This document shows, piece after piece, positions 62,173 to 64,000 of a stretch of 64,000 nt of DNA (within the stretch, counting starts at the first letter, position 1; every line of letters begins with the position of its first letter). The notes under the pieces were generated by a model. That model was given only the letters and a program-made list of their open reading frames with translations. It made no database searches and was not told the origin of the DNA. Origin of the DNA: Carallia brachiata (lineage: Eukaryota; Streptophyta; Magnoliopsida; Malpighiales; Rhizophoraceae); contig JADCRB010000064.1 of the NCBI GenBank assembly GCA_021464245.1, positions 1,054,001 through 1,118,000 on the forward strand, read 5' to 3'. The position numbers and the translations under genes are program-made.

Positions 62173-64000
62173 TAAATATGAAACAACTTGCAAACGCACG
62201 TGAAGTTTACTTTTTGATACATTTGTTACACAATCTTTGTTACAAATTTTACAGCTTCTATTACACACGGTGAATTTTTTAACAAAAAAACATTGAAATT
62301 CCCAAAAAAAAAAAAAAAAACTTTTTCAAAATCATGAAACCCACCGAGCCATGTCATTTCTGACAACTTTACGTCTATTTTACTATGTCCACCAATGATT
62401 TCCTCGGTGGAGCGGTGGATAAACCAATGATGTCAACTGAAATACCTTAGAGTGAACGTACTTGATGACAAAACAAAATAAGATTAATTATTGATTCGAT
62501 CCGCCAGAGTGTTATTGGTTTAAATGGTGCATTGATCTTCAAAATAACTATTTTGGCATGAGTTAATTAAGCAGCTCAATTCAATTCGATTTAGCTGAGC
62601 ACTCTTTGTTGGTCTTTGAAAAATTCAGGGTCTTACACTTATGTTGATGTTATTGATGAAAGTAATGATAGATCTGATTAGAGTTGTTGGGCGGCGGCGC
62701 TACCAAGATATGCAATGTTCTCTGAACTAAAGTGAATATTGGTTTTTATTATCTGCTATTTATTGGTCGTCCAATTGTGGGTGTTTGATTCAATGTCTTG
62801 TTCAATTACACGTGATTATGTTTAGAAAACATAAGGATTTGTTGGATATTTCAGAATTTTATTATTCCTTAAAAAAGTCAAAAGTACATGTCTTGAAAAG
62901 AATTTGTGTGCGTTTTCAGGTTGGTGAGATCATCAACAGATTTGAGAAGAAGGGTTTTTCTTTGAAAGGTAATTTAATTTTTGAATTTGTTGATTTTCAG
63001 ATAATTATGTGGATTTGCATCACTGGTGATTGTCCCCTTATTTTTATCACTAAAACTAAAGAACTCAATTTTATTAATATTTCAAAAAAATATGGCAAAG
63101 ATGATTAAATGATATCAAAGATTCAAAATAAGTATGTTTTAGAGAGAAGTCAATTCATTACTTACTATCTAAAACAAAATACAAATTTATGTCCTAACAC
63201 TGCCTCTCCCGCTCTCTCTGTAAATTCTTATGGATGGAATGATCAATGACGATAAATTATATAAAGTTTGGTCGTCTTAAATATAAGATAAAAAATAAAA
63301 CTTTGGTCATCTTAATTGTCCGACAAAAAATATGAGAATTCAAGATCCTTTCGCCTGAATTCTTTTTAGGAGATTAGTTCAGTTTGACTAAATTCTTTTC
63401 TGGCACAAGTTTGACTAAATTCTGATACTAAAGAATATCCCAATGACACATACGACGCACCATCAACATTCAACCGCGACAGTTACACGATCAGGACATG
63501 CACACTCGCGAAATAAAAGTAATATCAAGGGTAGAGTACTAAAATCCTTCTAATAAATGTGTGACATATATTCTGTGAATTAATAATTTTAATTTTTTAT
63601 TTCTAAAAAGATACTATAATGATTAAGAATTTACACATTTATATTTGAGGTATTGGAATCTAATTTTTAGACAATGAGTATAGAATTTTATGTACTTCAC
63701 GGTATAAATGACATCTAATAAAAAAATAATTTTACTTTTCTATATTAATTCTATGCATAAACAGGGTTATAATATGACGTGTCAACTGTAAAATGCGAAC
63801 TGATTTTTAGTAAACTGTTTACCATCCCTAACATTGAAAAAGAATGCTTTAGTAAGACAATTACGTGTGATGAGATTCTATATCTTGACTCTGAATTTGT
63901 GGAACGGAGTGCATCCACTGAAATAGTCTACGCTCCACACCATAACATGAAATCTTTCAGTGTTATCATACGTACACATAATCCAGATGTTATGGAGAAA
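62173..64000. other. intergenic DNA to window end
   Basis: AT-rich with no coding, RNA or delimitable repeat recognised. The frame at 62785-63108 has no recognisable content. Confidence 0.45.

Overview
The window is plant nuclear DNA, almost certainly from a eudicot. It has AT-rich intergenic DNA, short GT-AG introns, plant-specific gene families (ILR1-like auxin-conjugate hydrolase, R2R3-MYB, arginine-rich tandem CCCH protein), telo-box (AAACCCTA) ribosomal-protein promoters, and many small transposons. The species cannot be fixed from the sequence alone.

Layout. 1-3543 (+): 3' part of a type B histone acetyltransferase (HAT1/HAG2). 7267-8509 (+): ribosomal protein eL31. 9286-11334 (-): a small conserved multi-pass membrane protein whose second intron carries a 302-bp tandem duplication. 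12836-15669 (-): cytosolic asparaginyl-tRNA synthetase. 17355-18112 (+): ribosomal protein eS30. 19361-19735 (-): a hypothetical ORF. 20405-23273 (-): IAA-amino acid hydrolase (ILR1-like). 29358-31469 (+): ESCRT-III subunit SNF7/VPS32. 32653-35643 (-): MND1 (meiotic recombination) with an in-frame stop. 40691-41805 (-): R2R3-MYB factor, with a GC-AG intron. 53591-54715 (-): intronless CCCH zinc-finger protein. Everything from 54716 to 64000 looks non-genic.

The genes are unrelated housekeeping and regulatory loci and do not form one pathway. Their order is informative. From memory, the same neighbours occur in Arabidopsis around At5g56740-At5g56660 (HAG2, RPL31, AsnRS, RPS30, ILL2) and At4g29160-At4g29190 (SNF7, MND1, CCCH), so this window looks like an unfractionated version of an ancestral block.

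Intergenic DNA holds several element families that can be delimited here by terminal repeats and target-site duplications. These are three copies of an ACCGGTT-rich hAT-like element (8-bp target duplications), an Ac-type hAT element, three Tourist-like MITEs, three tRNA-derived SINEs (two in overlapping target sites), a poly(A) retroposon, and four long inverted-repeat (foldback) elements.

Three conserved genes contain single-base indels (HAT1 one, ILR1-like two, SNF7 one) and MND1 contains a nonsense codon. Indels in homopolymers suggest assembly errors, but real null alleles cannot be excluded from the sequence alone. I see no clear previously undescribed gene system. The most novel-looking items are the intron duplication that creates a spare exon, and the hAT-like family with GTT-starting target duplications.
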